Below, one piece after another: positions 35,653 to 44,872 of a stretch of DNA of 64,000 nt (its first letter is position 1; each line of letters opens with the position of its first letter). A program made the position numbers and the translations under genes. The notes beneath the pieces are model-generated. The model saw only the letters and a program-made list of their open reading frames with translations. It ran no database searches and was not told the origin of the DNA. Source of the stretch: Arthrobacter bambusae (GTDB taxonomy: Bacteria > Actinomycetota > Actinomycetes > Actinomycetales > Micrococcaceae); contig NZ_JAHHZS010000004.1 of assembly GCF_022606295.1 (NCBI RefSeq), positions 159,829 through 223,828 on the forward strand. Reading direction: 5' to 3'.

Positions 35653-37122
35653 CTAGCGGACGCCGCCCATCAATTTCTTGATGGCAGGCGCGCCGGCAGC
35701 CAAGGCCACCGCGATGACCACGGCCGTGCCGCCGACGCCCAGGAAGTACGGCAGTTCGTTGTCAGGGTTGTACAGCCCGGCGAGGATGCCGGCCAGCGCG
35801 GTGCCGAGAGACACCGAGAGGAAGAACAAGGCCACCATCTGGGTGTGGAAGGCCTTGGGAGCCAGCTTGGTGCTCACGGACAGGCCGATGGGGGACAGGA
35901 ACAGTTCCGCCAAAGTGAAAAGGAACAGGATTCCCACGAGCGCGAGCAGCGGGGTCTTCCCGGCGCCGGACAACGGGATGAAGGCCAGGAATGCCAGGCC
36001 CATGACGAAGAGTCCGGCAGCGAACTTGATGGGGGATCCCGGCTGCTTCGGACCGAGTTTTGTCCAGAGGGCAGCCATGACGCCCGCAAAGACGATGATG
36101 AATACAGGGTTGATGGACTGTACCCAGGCTGCCGGCATTTCCCAGCCGAAGAGGTTGCGGTCCAGTTTCTCCTCCGAGTAGACAGCAATGAATGTGAACT
36201 GCTGCTGGAAGAGGGCCCAGAAGGCTGCCGATGCGATGTAGAGCGGGATGAACGCGACAACACGCTTGCGCTCGAACGACGTGACCTTCTTGCTTCGGAA
36301 GATCAGCGTGAAATAGATCACCGAGGCGATGATGGCGGCGTAGGCCATGCTCTTGGCCAGGTTGCCGGGGTTCACCACGCCGGTCATCAACAGCACGGCG
36401 ATCACGATGGCGATGCCGAAGAAGATGAGCCCGTAACGGCTCCGCTGTGCGGAGGGGAGGGGGTTCGGGACGCGGTGGGCTTCTTCCGGGAGCTTGTTTC
36501 GGCCGAGCGCGTAGATGACCAGGCCGATCGCCATGCCGACTGCGGCTGCGCCGAAGCCCCAGTGGAAGCCGCTGCTTTCCTGCAGCCAGCCGGTAACGAG
36601 CGGTCCAATGAGGGCGCCGGCGTTGATACCCATGTAGAAGATGGAGAAGCCGGCGTCACGGCGTTCGTCCTTCTCGCCGTAAAGTGTGCCCACCAGCGCT
36701 GTTGCGTTGGCTTTGAGGCCACCGGATCCGATGCCGACCAGCACCAGACCTGCCACCAGGCCCGGGATGCCGGGGAGGAGGGCAAGCGCGATGTGGCCGG
36801 ACATGATCATGATGGCGGAACCGAAAAGTACCCGTTCGGAGCCGAAAAGCCGGTCCGCCAACCAGGCGCCCAGGATCGTGGAGAGGTATACGCCTCCGCC
36901 GTACGCGCCAACCAGGCCGGCGGCGAGCGATTTGTCGATCGAGAGTCCGCCATGGTCCGCGGTGAAGTACATGTAGTAAAGCAGGATGCCCTGCATACCG
37001 TAGAAAGAGAAACGCTCCCACATTTCTACGGAGAAGAGGCTGGCCAGCATCTTTGGGTGGCCGAAAAATGACGTATCGCCCGTGTTTTTGGCGGGCGTCC
37101 GCGTGTCAAGAGTTGTGCTCAT
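35653..37122 (-). CDS. POT-family proton-dependent peptide transporter
   Basis: A 489-residue MFS transporter of the POT/PTR2 type importing di- and tripeptides. The helix-1 motif EMWERFSFYGMQGILLYYM (about 30-48) includes the E-x-x-E-R-like POT signature. GAYGGGVYLSTILGAWLADRLFG (given in part) and FSIFYMGINAGALIGPL are the other PTR2 signatures. The start is uncertain between ATG 37122 (MSTTLDTR) and 37131 (MDQMSTT); neither has a strong ribosome site. It lies 58 bases after an amidase gene that follows a peptidase E gene, suggesting a peptide-scavenging operon. Confidence 0.92.
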   Translation of the reverse strand: MSTTLDTRTPAKNTGDTSFFGHPKMLASLFSVEMWERFSFYGMQGILLYYMYFTADHGGLSIDKSLAAGLVGAYGGGVYLSTILGAWLADRLFGSERVLFGSAIMIMSGHIALALLPGIPGLVAGLVLVGIGSGGLKANATALVGTLYGEKDERRDAGFSIFYMGINAGALIGPLVTGWLQESSGFHWGFGAAAVGMAIGLVIYALGRNKLPEEAHRVPNPLPSAQRSRYGLIFFGIAIVIAVLLMTGVVNPGNLAKSMAYAAIIASVIYFTLIFRSKKVTSFERKRVVAFIPLYIASAAFWALFQQQFTFIAVYSEEKLDRNLFGWEMPAAWVQSINPVFIIVFAGVMAALWTKLGPKQPGSPIKFAAGLFVMGLAFLAFIPLSGAGKTPLLALVGILFLFTLAELFLSPIGLSVSTKLAPKAFHTQMVALFFLSVSLGTALAGILAGLYNPDNELPYFLGVGGTAVVIAVALAAGAPAIKKLMGGVR

Positions 37123-37180
37123 CTGATCCATGGTGACATTGACTGAGCGCTTTGTCACATTTTTTAGATGCCTCAGGCAA

Positions 37181-38638
37181 CTATCCGCCGGCGATAGGTG
37201 CCGATTTTTGCTGCAGTTCAAGCTGCCTTGCGAGCCGCAGGAGCAGGAGCTCGGAGCCCGGTTTCCCGATGAGCTGGATCCCCATCGGAAGTCCCGTTCC
37301 AGGGGTTGGGCCGGTCCAATGAACGGGCACCGTGACCGCCGGCAGGCCGCACACGTTCACCATGGAGGACCACGGCGCAAACTCGCATTGCTTGCGGTAG
37401 TCGTCGTCCGCGTCGCCCGGCCAGTCGGGAGCCGGCCATTGCTCGCCTCCGGGTGTGGAGCCGGTGAACCAGCCGACGGGCCGTGGAGTCTGTGCCAGTG
37501 ACGGTGTCAGAACGATGTCCCATTGGGCATACTGGACCACCGTGTCGTGGGTGAACTGCCGCAGGAAACCGAGGGCTTCGTTGACCTTGGCGGCGCTACG
37601 TTGCTGTGCCCGACGCCGGAAGGTCCGGGTCAGCGGGGTCAGCAGGGCTTCGCGATGCGGCAGGATACGGGCGCTCCCGACACCGGCAGTCCAGGCGGTG
37701 GTGAATGCTTCCGGGTAACGGTTGTCGTAGCGGATCCCGGCGTCTAGCACCGAGTGGCCCGCTCCCGTCAGTAGTTCGACGCCCTTGGCGAGGGCATTCA
37801 GGGCCTCCGGCTCCGGCGCAATGGGAAATGCGGTGGACCAGGGGGTGTCCAGGCTCGTGCCGATGCGCAAGGGGGCCGGCGCCTCCTCAAGCCCAGCAAG
37901 GTAGCCCCCTTTCGGCCGGATTCCGTCTGGCACCAGGGCATCCATCATCAGCGCGGCATCGGGGGCGGAACGAGCCAGCGGTCCGGCCACCACCAAGCGT
38001 GCGGCGTCCCCCACGCTTTCGCCGGCCGGCACCAGGCCCCGGCCCGGCTTCAACCCCAACAGTCCGCATGCCGCAGCGGGAATACGTATGGACCCGCCGC
38101 CGTCGCTCCCGGGCGCAAAGGGGACCAAACCCGCCGCAACCGCGGCGGCGCTGCCCCCCGACGAGCCCCCTGAGCTGCGGCTCAATGCGTGTGGATTGCG
38201 CGACGGCGGTGCGATGCGGTTTTCGCTGTAAGCCGTGAGTCCGAATTCCGGAACCTGGGTCTTGCCCAGTGAGATGGCGCCGGCGCCTTTGAGTGCCGCG
38301 GCAAGGGCGCCGTCTTCGGGAGCAGGCTTGCGGTCCAGGGCTCCACTGCCGTGGGTGGTGACGACTCCCGCAACATCGACAAGGTCTTTGAAGGCCAGCG
38401 GCACCCCGTGAAGAAGGGGGAGCCCGGGGCCCCCGCGGCGCTGGCGAACATACGCATCGTCGGCGGCCCGGGCGTCGAGCATGGCCTGATCCGCGGTCAC
38501 CGTGACGAACGCGCCCAGCGTATGGTTCTGCTGTTCGATCCTCGCAAGGAAGTGTTCCGCAACCTCAGTGGCCGAGAGCTGACCGGTGGCCAGCGCCTGG
38601 CGCAGCTGGACCGCGCCGAGTTCGTGGATGTCAGCCAA
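37181..38638 (-). CDS. Amidase-signature family hydrolase
   Basis: A 485-residue amidase with the Ser-Ser-Lys triad: Lys84 (AFKDLVDVAG), cis-Ser160 in SSGGSSGGSAAAVA, and nucleophile Ser183 in GSDGGGSIRIPA. This family splits carboxamides; it is not GatA since no gatB/C is nearby and the specificity regions differ. The start TTG at 38638 gives the family N-terminus (ADIHELGAVQLRQAL) and overlaps the peptidase gene by eight bases; a TTG at 38665 is an alternative. It may hydrolyse amides of small peptides imported by the POT transporter; this link is inference. Confidence 0.9.
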   Translation of the reverse strand: MADIHELGAVQLRQALATGQLSATEVAEHFLARIEQQNHTLGAFVTVTADQAMLDARAADDAYVRQRRGGPGLPLLHGVPLAFKDLVDVAGVVTTHGSGALDRKPAPEDGALAAALKGAGAISLGKTQVPEFGLTAYSENRIAPPSRNPHALSRSSGGSSGGSAAAVAAGLVPFAPGSDGGGSIRIPAAACGLLGLKPGRGLVPAGESVGDAARLVVAGPLARSAPDAALMMDALVPDGIRPKGGYLAGLEEAPAPLRIGTSLDTPWSTAFPIAPEPEALNALAKGVELLTGAGHSVLDAGIRYDNRYPEAFTTAWTAGVGSARILPHREALLTPLTRTFRRRAQQRSAAKVNEALGFLRQFTHDTVVQYAQWDIVLTPSLAQTPRPVGWFTGSTPGGEQWPAPDWPGDADDDYRKQCEFAPWSSMVNVCGLPAVTVPVHWTGPTPGTGLPMGIQLIGKPGSELLLLRLARQLELQQKSAPIAGG

Positions 38639-39380
38639 GGAAGCGGGACTCCAGTCGCTCCTCAACGGCAACCGCCTCGCCGTCGGGCGCTTCGCCGGGT
38701 GCCGCGGTGACGCGATAGGCGGCCTTGCCCCTGACTTCGGCAACCACGTCCACGAGTTCCGTGCCCCTGTAAACGAGCCCGACGCCGTCGTCGGTGCAGT
38801 GTGTTTCCCCCAGGACGCCCTCCGCCACCAGCTGGTGGACCAGCGGGCGGCGGCCCGGTTCGGAGTCATAGTGGACACCGTTGGCGTAGGGGAGGAAGCC
38901 AAGTCCGTTGGTCACGGCGCGCAATTCAGGGCCGTAGGAGTCGGTTGTGCCGCCCTGGAACCAACAAATCGAGCCCGCGGACACTCCGGCCAGCACCACG
39001 CCCTGTTCCCAGACGCGCCTCAGAATTCCGTCCAGCCCGTGGGCACGCCACACAGCCAGAAGATTGACCACGGAACCACCATTGACCCACACGACGTCCT
39101 GCTCCAGGAGGTACGACTCGGGATCGCCGTAATTGGGCATGGTGAAGAGGTTCAGGTGGGTGAAATCGAAGCCCGAAACCCGGGCGGCCTGGTCCAGTTC
39201 CGCGGCGAACCAGCGCTGGTCTCCGGACGCCGTGCCAAGATGCGCCACCCGCGGCGCGCGTCCGCTCACCCCGGAAAGTTCGACGGCGTGGTGAACCAGG
39301 AGGTCGAACTCCATCCTGGTGCGATGACCGGACTTATAGCCGCCGGAGGTTGCCAGGATGGTGGGCTCGCCAGCAGCCAT
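38631..39380 (-). CDS. Peptidase S51 family protein (dipeptidase E/cyanophycinase-like)
   Basis: A 249-residue cytoplasmic serine peptidase. The nucleophile elbow is GVSAGS (Ser134), preceded by VVWVNGGSVVNLL, the usual S51 arrangement. Peptidase E cuts Asp-X dipeptides, and the close relative cyanophycinase cuts cyanophycin; sequence alone does not separate these, though the length matches dipeptidase E. AAGGAG precedes the ATG at 39380, which excludes a longer frame. It is the first gene of the operon with amidase and POT transporter. Confidence 0.85.
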   Translation of the reverse strand: MAAGEPTILATSGGYKSGHRTRMEFDLLVHHAVELSGVSGRAPRVAHLGTASGDQRWFAAELDQAARVSGFDFTHLNLFTMPNYGDPESYLLEQDVVWVNGGSVVNLLAVWRAHGLDGILRRVWEQGVVLAGVSAGSICWFQGGTTDSYGPELRAVTNGLGFLPYANGVHYDSEPGRRPLVHQLVAEGVLGETHCTDDGVGLVYRGTELVDVVAEVRGKAAYRVTAAPGEAPDGEAVAVEERLESRFLG

Positions 39381-39570
39381 GGTGCCGTCTCCTTGCTTCG
39401 AGCGTTCCCGGGTCGCCGCAACGGCGAACATTTAGCGACAACACTAGTGCCGTGATGACGCAGTGAGGAAGTACCGTAACCTGCCGCGCCCCACGAGTCT
39501 CGGCGATGATGGCGACGGGCTTCGGTATTAGTGTTGATTTGGAGATCTGAATCAACTGGAAGGAACTCAC

Positions 39571-39897
39571 GTGAGCGATTTCGAGACCGTGCCCGTCGGC
39601 GATGTTCCGGCTGGCGCGAAAATCCTGGATGTCCGGGAGGATTACGAATGGGTGGCGGGCCACGCCGAGGGCGCGCTTCACATCCCGCTTGACCAGATCC
39701 CGGGGCGCCTTGACGAACTTGACCCGGACGATGACCTCTATGTCATCTGCCGGACGGGCGGACGGTCCTTCCGGGCGGTTCAGTGGCTGGTGGGGCAGGG
39801 CTACACCGCCACCAACATCGCGGGAGGCATGGACATGTGGTTTGAGACCGGCCGCCCGATGGTTTCGGAAAACGGCCTCAAGCCTGTCGTCCTGTAG
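39571..39897 (+). CDS. Single-domain rhodanese-like protein
   Basis: A 108-residue rhodanese fold with active-site loop CRTGGRS (Cys near 73) and the openings ILDVREDYEWVAGHAEGALHIP (given in part). A six-residue Cys loop suggests sulfur transfer (thiosulfate or persulfide). It begins with GTG behind GGAAGGAA. It lies 31 bases before pheA, probably as an operon, with no obvious functional link. Confidence 0.92.
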   Translation: MSDFETVPVGDVPAGAKILDVREDYEWVAGHAEGALHIPLDQIPGRLDELDPDDDLYVICRTGGRSFRAVQWLVGQGYTATNIAGGMDMWFETGRPMVSENGLKPVVL

Positions 39898-39928
39898 CCA
39901 CAACGCATAACACTTAAGGAATATATAC

Positions 39929-40876
39929 ATGTCGGCATCCGCGCTCACCTACACCTTCCTCGGTCCGGAAGGTACCTTCACCGAGGCTGCGCTCCTGCAA
40001 GTCCCCGGCGCGGCTGACGCCAACAGGGTGCCTTGCACCAATGTGAACACGGCATTGGAGAGGGTTCGCCAGGGTGCAGCGGACGCAGCCATGGTGCCGA
40101 TCGAGAACTCGGTGGAAGGTGGCGTGACCGCCACCCTGGATGCCATTGCCACCGGGACCGAGCTGAGGATCATCCGTGAAGCCCTCGTTCCCATCACGTT
40201 CGTGCTGGTTGCCCGCCCCGGAGTGAAGATCTCCGATATCCGCCGGATCTCCACGCACGGCCATGCCTGGGCCCAGTGCCGGCTGTGGGTCGACGAAAAT
40301 ATCCCGAATGCGGAATACGTGCCGGGATCCTCCACCGCGGCAGCCGCCGTCGGGCTCCTCGAAGGCGATGCGCACTATGACGCCGCCATCTGCGCCCCCC
40401 TCGTTGCGGCCGAACGCCCGGGCCTGAACATCCTTGCGGAGAACATCGGTGACAACCCTGGCGCGGTGACCCGTTTCGTCCTGGTCAGCCGTCCTGGTGC
40501 ATTGACTGAACGCACGGGCGCGGACAAGACCACCGTCGTCGTGCCCTTGCCCGAAGACCGCCCCGGCGCCCTGATGGAAATCCTTGACCAGTTTGCCACC
40601 CGCGGGGTCAACCTCAGCCGCATCGAGTCCCGGCCCACCGGCCAGTACCTGGGCCATTACTTCTTCAGCATCGACGCCGACGGCCACGCCTCGGATGCCC
40701 GGGTGGCCGACGCCCTGGCAGGTCTGCACCGGATCAGCCCGGCCACGCGCTTCCTGGGGTCCTATGCGCGGGCGGACGAACAGAAAGCCTTGGTGGCTCC
40801 GCATACCTCCGACGCCGCGTTCGCCTCCGCACATGCCTGGGTTCGTCGCATTCTGAGTGGCGAACCGGGCGCCTGA
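39929..40876 (+). CDS. pheA: Prephenate dehydratase
   Basis: A 315-residue monofunctional enzyme converting prephenate to phenylpyruvate in phenylalanine synthesis. The PDT domain (about 8-190) shows YTFLGPEGTFTEAAL, AAMVPIENSVEGGV and the catalytic TRF (NPGAVTRFVLV). An ACT regulatory domain (about 205-285) has RPGALMEILDQFATRGVNLSRIESRP (given in part) for phenylalanine feedback. There is no chorismate mutase domain. AAGGA precedes the ATG. Confidence 0.95.
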   Translation: MSASALTYTFLGPEGTFTEAALLQVPGAADANRVPCTNVNTALERVRQGAADAAMVPIENSVEGGVTATLDAIATGTELRIIREALVPITFVLVARPGVKISDIRRISTHGHAWAQCRLWVDENIPNAEYVPGSSTAAAAVGLLEGDAHYDAAICAPLVAAERPGLNILAENIGDNPGAVTRFVLVSRPGALTERTGADKTTVVVPLPEDRPGALMEILDQFATRGVNLSRIESRPTGQYLGHYFFSIDADGHASDARVADALAGLHRISPATRFLGSYARADEQKALVAPHTSDAAFASAHAWVRRILSGEPGA

Positions 40877-40911
40877 GCGGCCTGAATCCGCCCCCGCAAA
40901 GCGTTGGATAA

Positions 40912-40942
40912 TTGACTCTTCAACCCCTATCGCGTGGATAAA
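40912..40942 (+). promoter_or_regulatory. Candidate promoter of the 72-residue protein gene
   Basis: TTGACT at 40912-40917 and GATAAA at 40937-40942 with a 19-base spacer, 65 bases before the ATG at 41007. Confidence 0.35.
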
Positions 40943-41006
40943 ACTGTGCGTATGCTTGCTTGATCCACAATTGATGGACGCATGCCCCTAACGGAGGGAG
41001 CGGGCC

Positions 41007-41225
41007 ATGTCGGCAAATAGCAATGACACCAGCGGCCAGGGAATGATCGTCAACCCCAAGCCCAAGGCGGACAACCAGGACTGGGACGGCGACGACGCCG
41101 ACCGGGCCGATCGGCTGCGCTTTGAAGAAGAACAGGCCATGATTCGCGAGCAATCGGAAGCGCGCGCGGCTGCCAAAGCCTTGGCAGAACACAAAGCAAC
41201 GGAAGCGGCGAAGAACGCCAAGTAG
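41007..41225 (+). CDS. Small highly charged protein, unknown
   Basis: A 72-residue protein, unfamiliar to me. The N-terminal half is polar and acidic (DNQDWDGDDADRADR); the C-terminal half is a strongly predicted Ala/Glu/Lys helix (FEEEQAMIREQSEARAAAKA, given in part), possibly a coiled coil. CGGAGGGAG stands upstream of the ATG as ribosome site, and a promoter-like pair lies in front, which supports it being real. It converges with the lipid kinase gene. Confidence 0.6.
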   Translation: MSANSNDTSGQGMIVNPKPKADNQDWDGDDADRADRLRFEEEQAMIREQSEARAAAKALAEHKATEAAKNAK

Positions 41226-41252
41226 CGTGTCGCCCTATTGCGCGGGCATCGG

Positions 41253-42299
41253 TTATTGCACGCGCACGAGGAGGGAACGCGGCTCCACCTTGACGGTGAC
41301 TTGCGTGGCCTCGCCCGAGGGATCGCCGTCAAGTTGTGTGGCCATCGGTTCGTTGCTGCTGATGACCACTTTGCCGGAACGGTAGTAATTCATGACCGGC
41401 AGGTTCCGGTTGTGCTTGAACAAGATCTTGGCATACACCGCGATCCAGCCGATGGCGCTGCGGGGGCTCATGACCACAACGTCCAGGACACCGTCGTCGA
41501 TCATGGCGCCGGGGATGAAGTCGATGCCCCCCGGGATCAGGCCGCAGTTGGCGAACAAGACGCTTCGGATTTTCCGTGACTGCTCGGGCTCGTCGTCCAT
41601 GGCAATGGTGACCCTTTTGCGCCGTCCGGGCAGGTGGCGGACGCCCGCCTCGGTGTAGGCCAGCCAACCGACTGCTTTTTTGAGGCCGTCGTTGGTGTCG
41701 CCCACAACCTCGGCATCCAGCCCCATGCCGGCGATCACCAGGAACGCATGCTCGGAAGAGGCGCCTGTCCGCTCGTTGTGGATCGCCATCCGGGCGGTGT
41801 CGATGTAGCGCTGGTGGCCGAAGAGCGCCGTGTGGACGTTGCCGCGCAGATCGTTGACATCCAGATTCACGTTGCGTGCCAGCAGGTTTCCGGTGCCCAG
41901 GGGGATCAAGCCCATCGCCACGTTGGTGTGCGCGAGGGCCTCAGCCACCACGCGCACGGTACCGTCGCCGCCGCCGACAAGTACGACGTCGGGCCTGTAC
42001 GCCAGAGCCGCCTTGGCTTGCGAATGGCCGGGGTCGTCCGCGGTGGTGTCGAAGAAGCGGGGTTCGTCCCAGCCCGCAAGATGGCAGGCGTCCCGGATGA
42101 TCCTCCGCGCATCCTCGGCTTTCGTCTTCACCGGGTTGAGGATCACGGCAACCCTTTGCAAACCGGCTTCGGGCTTGTGCACGGCTTCGTGCACGGCGCT
42201 GCGCGCATGCCGGGCCTTGAGCCGGCGCACGCCCCACCAACTGGAGACGGCAAAGACCACGCCCCCAGCCAGAATCACGTACAGGATCCAGTTGCTCAT
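41253..42299 (-). CDS. Diacylglycerol kinase-family lipid kinase
   Basis: A 348-residue protein. An N-terminal membrane helix (about 5-22) precedes the DAGK catalytic domain with the nucleotide motif GGGDGT (109-114), [11 protein letters not shown], and the C-terminal YfeG/YegS-like fold ([20 protein letters not shown]). It phosphorylates diacylglycerol or another lipid at the membrane; substrate is not determined. The ATG at 42299 lies nine bases after TAGGGT on the minus strand. Confidence 0.9.
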   Translation of the reverse strand: MSNWILYVILAGGVVFAVSSWWGVRRLKARHARSAVHEAVHKPEAGLQRVAVILNPVKTKAEDARRIIRDACHLAGWDEPRFFDTTADDPGHSQAKAALAYRPDVVLVGGGDGTVRVVAEALAHTNVAMGLIPLGTGNLLARNVNLDVNDLRGNVHTALFGHQRYIDTARMAIHNERTGASSEHAFLVIAGMGLDAEVVGDTNDGLKKAVGWLAYTEAGVRHLPGRRKRVTIAMDDEPEQSRKIRSVLFANCGLIPGGIDFIPGAMIDDGVLDVVVMSPRSAIGWIAVYAKILFKHNRNLPVMNYYRSGKVVISSNEPMATQLDGDPSGEATQVTVKVEPRSLLVRVQ

Positions 42300-42398
42300 G
42301 GTGCTTCAACCCTATCCCGCGGAAGGTGCGGCCGCGCGCGGCGGCAGGGGGTGCCTGCCGCCGTCGGACGCTGGCGGCGGAGCTGCGCGCTGATTCGA

Positions 42399-42404
42399 TA
42401 CTCT
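42399..42404 (+). promoter_or_regulatory. -10 box TACTCT, leaderless start of serS
   Basis: TACTCT, six bases (AGTCTG), then the GTG start at 42411. No Shine-Dalgarno is present. Confidence 0.55.
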
Positions 42405-42410
42405 AGTCTG

Positions 42411-43691
42411 GTGATCGACGTAAAAGACCTCAGCGAAAACCCGGACAAGTTCCGTGCCAGCCAGCGCGCCCGCGGCGCCGACGAGTCCGTGGTGGACGCG
42501 ATCATTTCCGCCGATGCAGACCGCCGCGCGGCACTGATCCGCTACGAAAACCTCCGTGCGGAGCAGAACGTCTTCGGCAAGAAGGTGGCACAGGCCAAGG
42601 GCGAGGAAAAGCAAGCGCTGCTCGCCGAGGTGAAGGAACTGGCCAACTCGGTCAAGGCTGCCTCTGCCGAAGCCGACGCCGCCCAGGCCAAGCAGGAAGA
42701 GCTGCTCCGCGTCATCCCCAACCTGATTGAGGACGGCGTGCCCGAGGGTGGCGAGGACGACTTCGTGGTGGTCAAGACGGTCGGCACCCCGCGCGAATTT
42801 ACGGACTTCGAACCCAAGGACCATCTTGAGATCGGCGAACTCATCGGCGCGATTGACATGGAACGCGGCGCCAAGGTCTCCGGTTCGCGCTTCTACTTCC
42901 TCCGCGGCGTCGGTGCCCGGCTGGAGATGGCACTGTTGCAGATGGCCATGGACCAGGCCATCGAGGCCGGCTTCGTACCGATGATCACCCCCACGTTGGT
43001 GCGTCCGGAGATCATGCAGGGCACCGGTTTCGATGTAAAGCACGACGCCGAGATCTACCGTCTCGCCGAAGACGACCTTTACCTTGTAGGAACCTCGGAG
43101 GTGGCCCTCGCCGGCTACCACTCGGACGAAATCCTGGACCTTTCGGCAGGCCCCATCCGCTACGCCGGGCAGAGTTCCTGCTACCGCCGCGAAGCCGGTT
43201 CGCATGGCAAGGACACCCGCGGCATCATCCGCGTCCACCAGTTCAACAAAGTGGAGATGTTCATCTACACCACGGTTGAAGAAGCCGCTGCCGAGCATGA
43301 GCGCCTCCTGGCCTGGGAAGAGGAAATGCTTGCGAAGGTGGAACTCCCGTACCGTGTGATCGACACCGCCGCGGGCGATCTCGGCATGTCCGCGGCCCGG
43401 AAGTTCGACTGCGAAGCCTGGGTCCCCACCCAGAACGCGTACCGCGAGCTCACCTCGACGTCCAACTGCACCACCTTCCAGGCCCGTCGCCTCAACATCC
43501 GTGAGCGTGCGGTCAATGAGGACGGCGTTGCGAAGGGCACCCGCGCCGTCGCCACGCTGAACGGTACCCTGGCCACCACCCGCTGGATCGTGGCCATCCT
43601 GGAGCACCACCAGAACCCGGATGGCTCCGTGAACGTCCCCAAGGCACTCCAGAAGTACATCGGAGGGCTCGAGGTGCTCCCCGTCCTGTAG
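42411..43691 (+). CDS. serS: Seryl-tRNA synthetase
   Basis: Class II synthetase of 426 residues. The N-terminal long coiled-coil arm (about 30-110, rich in Glu/Lys/Ala) binds the long variable arm of tRNA-Ser. The catalytic domain has motif 2 [24 protein letters not shown] (given in part) and motif 3 [15 protein letters not shown]. The start is GTG ([18 protein letters not shown]); a six-base gap behind TACTCT and the lack of a ribosome site indicate a leaderless mRNA, and the longer frame upstream belongs to the opposite gene region. Confidence 0.95.
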   Translation: MIDVKDLSENPDKFRASQRARGADESVVDAIISADADRRAALIRYENLRAEQNVFGKKVAQAKGEEKQALLAEVKELANSVKAASAEADAAQAKQEELLRVIPNLIEDGVPEGGEDDFVVVKTVGTPREFTDFEPKDHLEIGELIGAIDMERGAKVSGSRFYFLRGVGARLEMALLQMAMDQAIEAGFVPMITPTLVRPEIMQGTGFDVKHDAEIYRLAEDDLYLVGTSEVALAGYHSDEILDLSAGPIRYAGQSSCYRREAGSHGKDTRGIIRVHQFNKVEMFIYTTVEEAAAEHERLLAWEEEMLAKVELPYRVIDTAAGDLGMSAARKFDCEAWVPTQNAYRELTSTSNCTTFQARRLNIRERAVNEDGVAKGTRAVATLNGTLATTRWIVAILEHHQNPDGSVNVPKALQKYIGGLEVLPVL

Positions 43692-43697
43692 CCTCCT

Positions 43698-43720
43698 GCA
43701 TTCCGTGGCCCCCGGAATGC
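43698..43720 (+). terminator. Hairpin after serS
   Basis: 8-bp stem GCATTCCG (43698-43705) with 43713-43720 and a 7-base loop, six bases after the serS stop. There is no U-tract. Confidence 0.5.
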
Positions 43721-43809
43721 CGGCTCGGACCGGTCCTCCACAGCCTGGGTTGTCCACATAGGGATAAAGGACGGCTGACGCCGCGCGACGATCCATGGAG
43801 AGTAATTCC

Positions 43810-44772
43810 ATGGACATCCCTCCGGAGATCATTGTCTCGGCCGAGCGGCTTGCTCTCACCGGCTCCACGGCCGTGATTCACCGTCCATTCAGGGCAGGCC
43901 GCCTCGTCCGGCTGAGGCGCGGGTATTACGTGAAAACCTCCACCTGGGTGGAAGCGACGCCTGCCCAGAGGTTCGAGTGGTCCGCGGCGGCGGTGGGCCT
44001 GGCATTCGAGCAGTCCGTGTTTTGCGGTGAGTCCGCAGCTGTCGTGCTCGGCGTCCCGACGCTGCGCCCCCCGGAGTTCGTCGATCTGGCCACTTCCTCG
44101 GAGCGGACCACCGGACGGCGGCCGGCAACGTTTGTGGTTCACGGAAAGAGCGTGCTCGCCGAAAAGGCGCGGAACACAGGCAACCATCCCATGCGTTACG
44201 TCCTTCGACGCGACGCTGAGGCAGTGGTTTCCGGCCGGTTTTCCTGCACCAGTCCGGTGCAGACGGCCGTGGACGTCATGTGTACCTCGTCCTTCAGCAG
44301 GGCGCTGGTTGTAGCTGACGGAATCGCACGCATGCTGGCGGAGCAGGGTTCGCTCGGGCAGGATGCCTGCTTGATCGAGCACCCTGAGATCGCCTTGGCA
44401 CTGGACGGGATCGTAGCTGATGCCACCAAGCACCGGGCAGTCCGCATCGCGAGCTTGGCAAACGCGAACGCCGATTCAGTGGGGGAGTCGTACAGCAGGG
44501 CCGTCATCGAGCTGCTTGGCTTTGAGCAGCCGCTCCAGCATCACACCGACGATTCCGATCAGTTCGTTGCACGGGCCGCGTTCTGGTGGCCGGAGCACTT
44601 GATCGCGGGCGAATTCGAGGGCGGGCAACAGGAGAAGCCGGGTGAGGAGAGCATCCGTGCATCGGGGGTCACCGTAGTCAGGTGGAATTGGGCCGATTTG
44701 GAGGAGCCGGGCCTTCTTCGGCAGAAGCTCCTGCGTGCCGGACTGCGGCCGCGCGCCAGGGCCTCAAGTTAA
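43810..44772 (+). CDS. AbiEi-like antitoxin-domain protein with C-terminal nuclease-like region
   Basis: A 320-residue protein of a type common in Arthrobacter. The N-terminal part (about 5-60) resembles the winged-helix of AbiEi-type antitoxins (GRLVRLRRGYYVKTSTW). A middle region (about 60-200) has CGESAAVVLGVPTL, and the C-terminal 100 residues contain GESYSRAVIELLGFEQP and a later Glu/Lys pattern (AGEFEG), reminiscent of the DUF559/Vsr endonuclease fold. No AbiEii-type toxin gene is adjacent. The ATG at 43810 follows GGAGAG at good spacing; an in-frame ATG at 43795 contains that ribosome site. Function is unknown. Confidence 0.7.
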   Translation: MDIPPEIIVSAERLALTGSTAVIHRPFRAGRLVRLRRGYYVKTSTWVEATPAQRFEWSAAAVGLAFEQSVFCGESAAVVLGVPTLRPPEFVDLATSSERTTGRRPATFVVHGKSVLAEKARNTGNHPMRYVLRRDAEAVVSGRFSCTSPVQTAVDVMCTSSFSRALVVADGIARMLAEQGSLGQDACLIEHPEIALALDGIVADATKHRAVRIASLANANADSVGESYSRAVIELLGFEQPLQHHTDDSDQFVARAAFWWPEHLIAGEFEGGQQEKPGEESIRASGVTVVRWNWADLEEPGLLRQKLLRAGLRPRARASS

Positions 44773-44872
44773 CATTCACACTGTGGACTACCTGGGAGTA
44801 TTCACCGCGTGTTAATCCCCTGCTGTGGCCTTCGTCCTAGCTGGTGTCGGTGGGGTCTGCTTCACTGGAGGC

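Noticed and set aside
38639..38902. N-terminal extension of the amidase to 38902
   Set aside because: The extra 88 residues read through the peptidase E gene in another frame and show no amidase similarity.
41634..42410. Apparent N-terminal extension of serS
   Set aside because: The extension lies antisense to the lipid kinase gene and does not resemble SerS. The GTG at 42411 gives the family N-terminus.
43750..43758. TTGTCCACA, a DnaA-box-like sequence
   Set aside because: A single box without clustering or dnaA/dnaN nearby does not make an origin.
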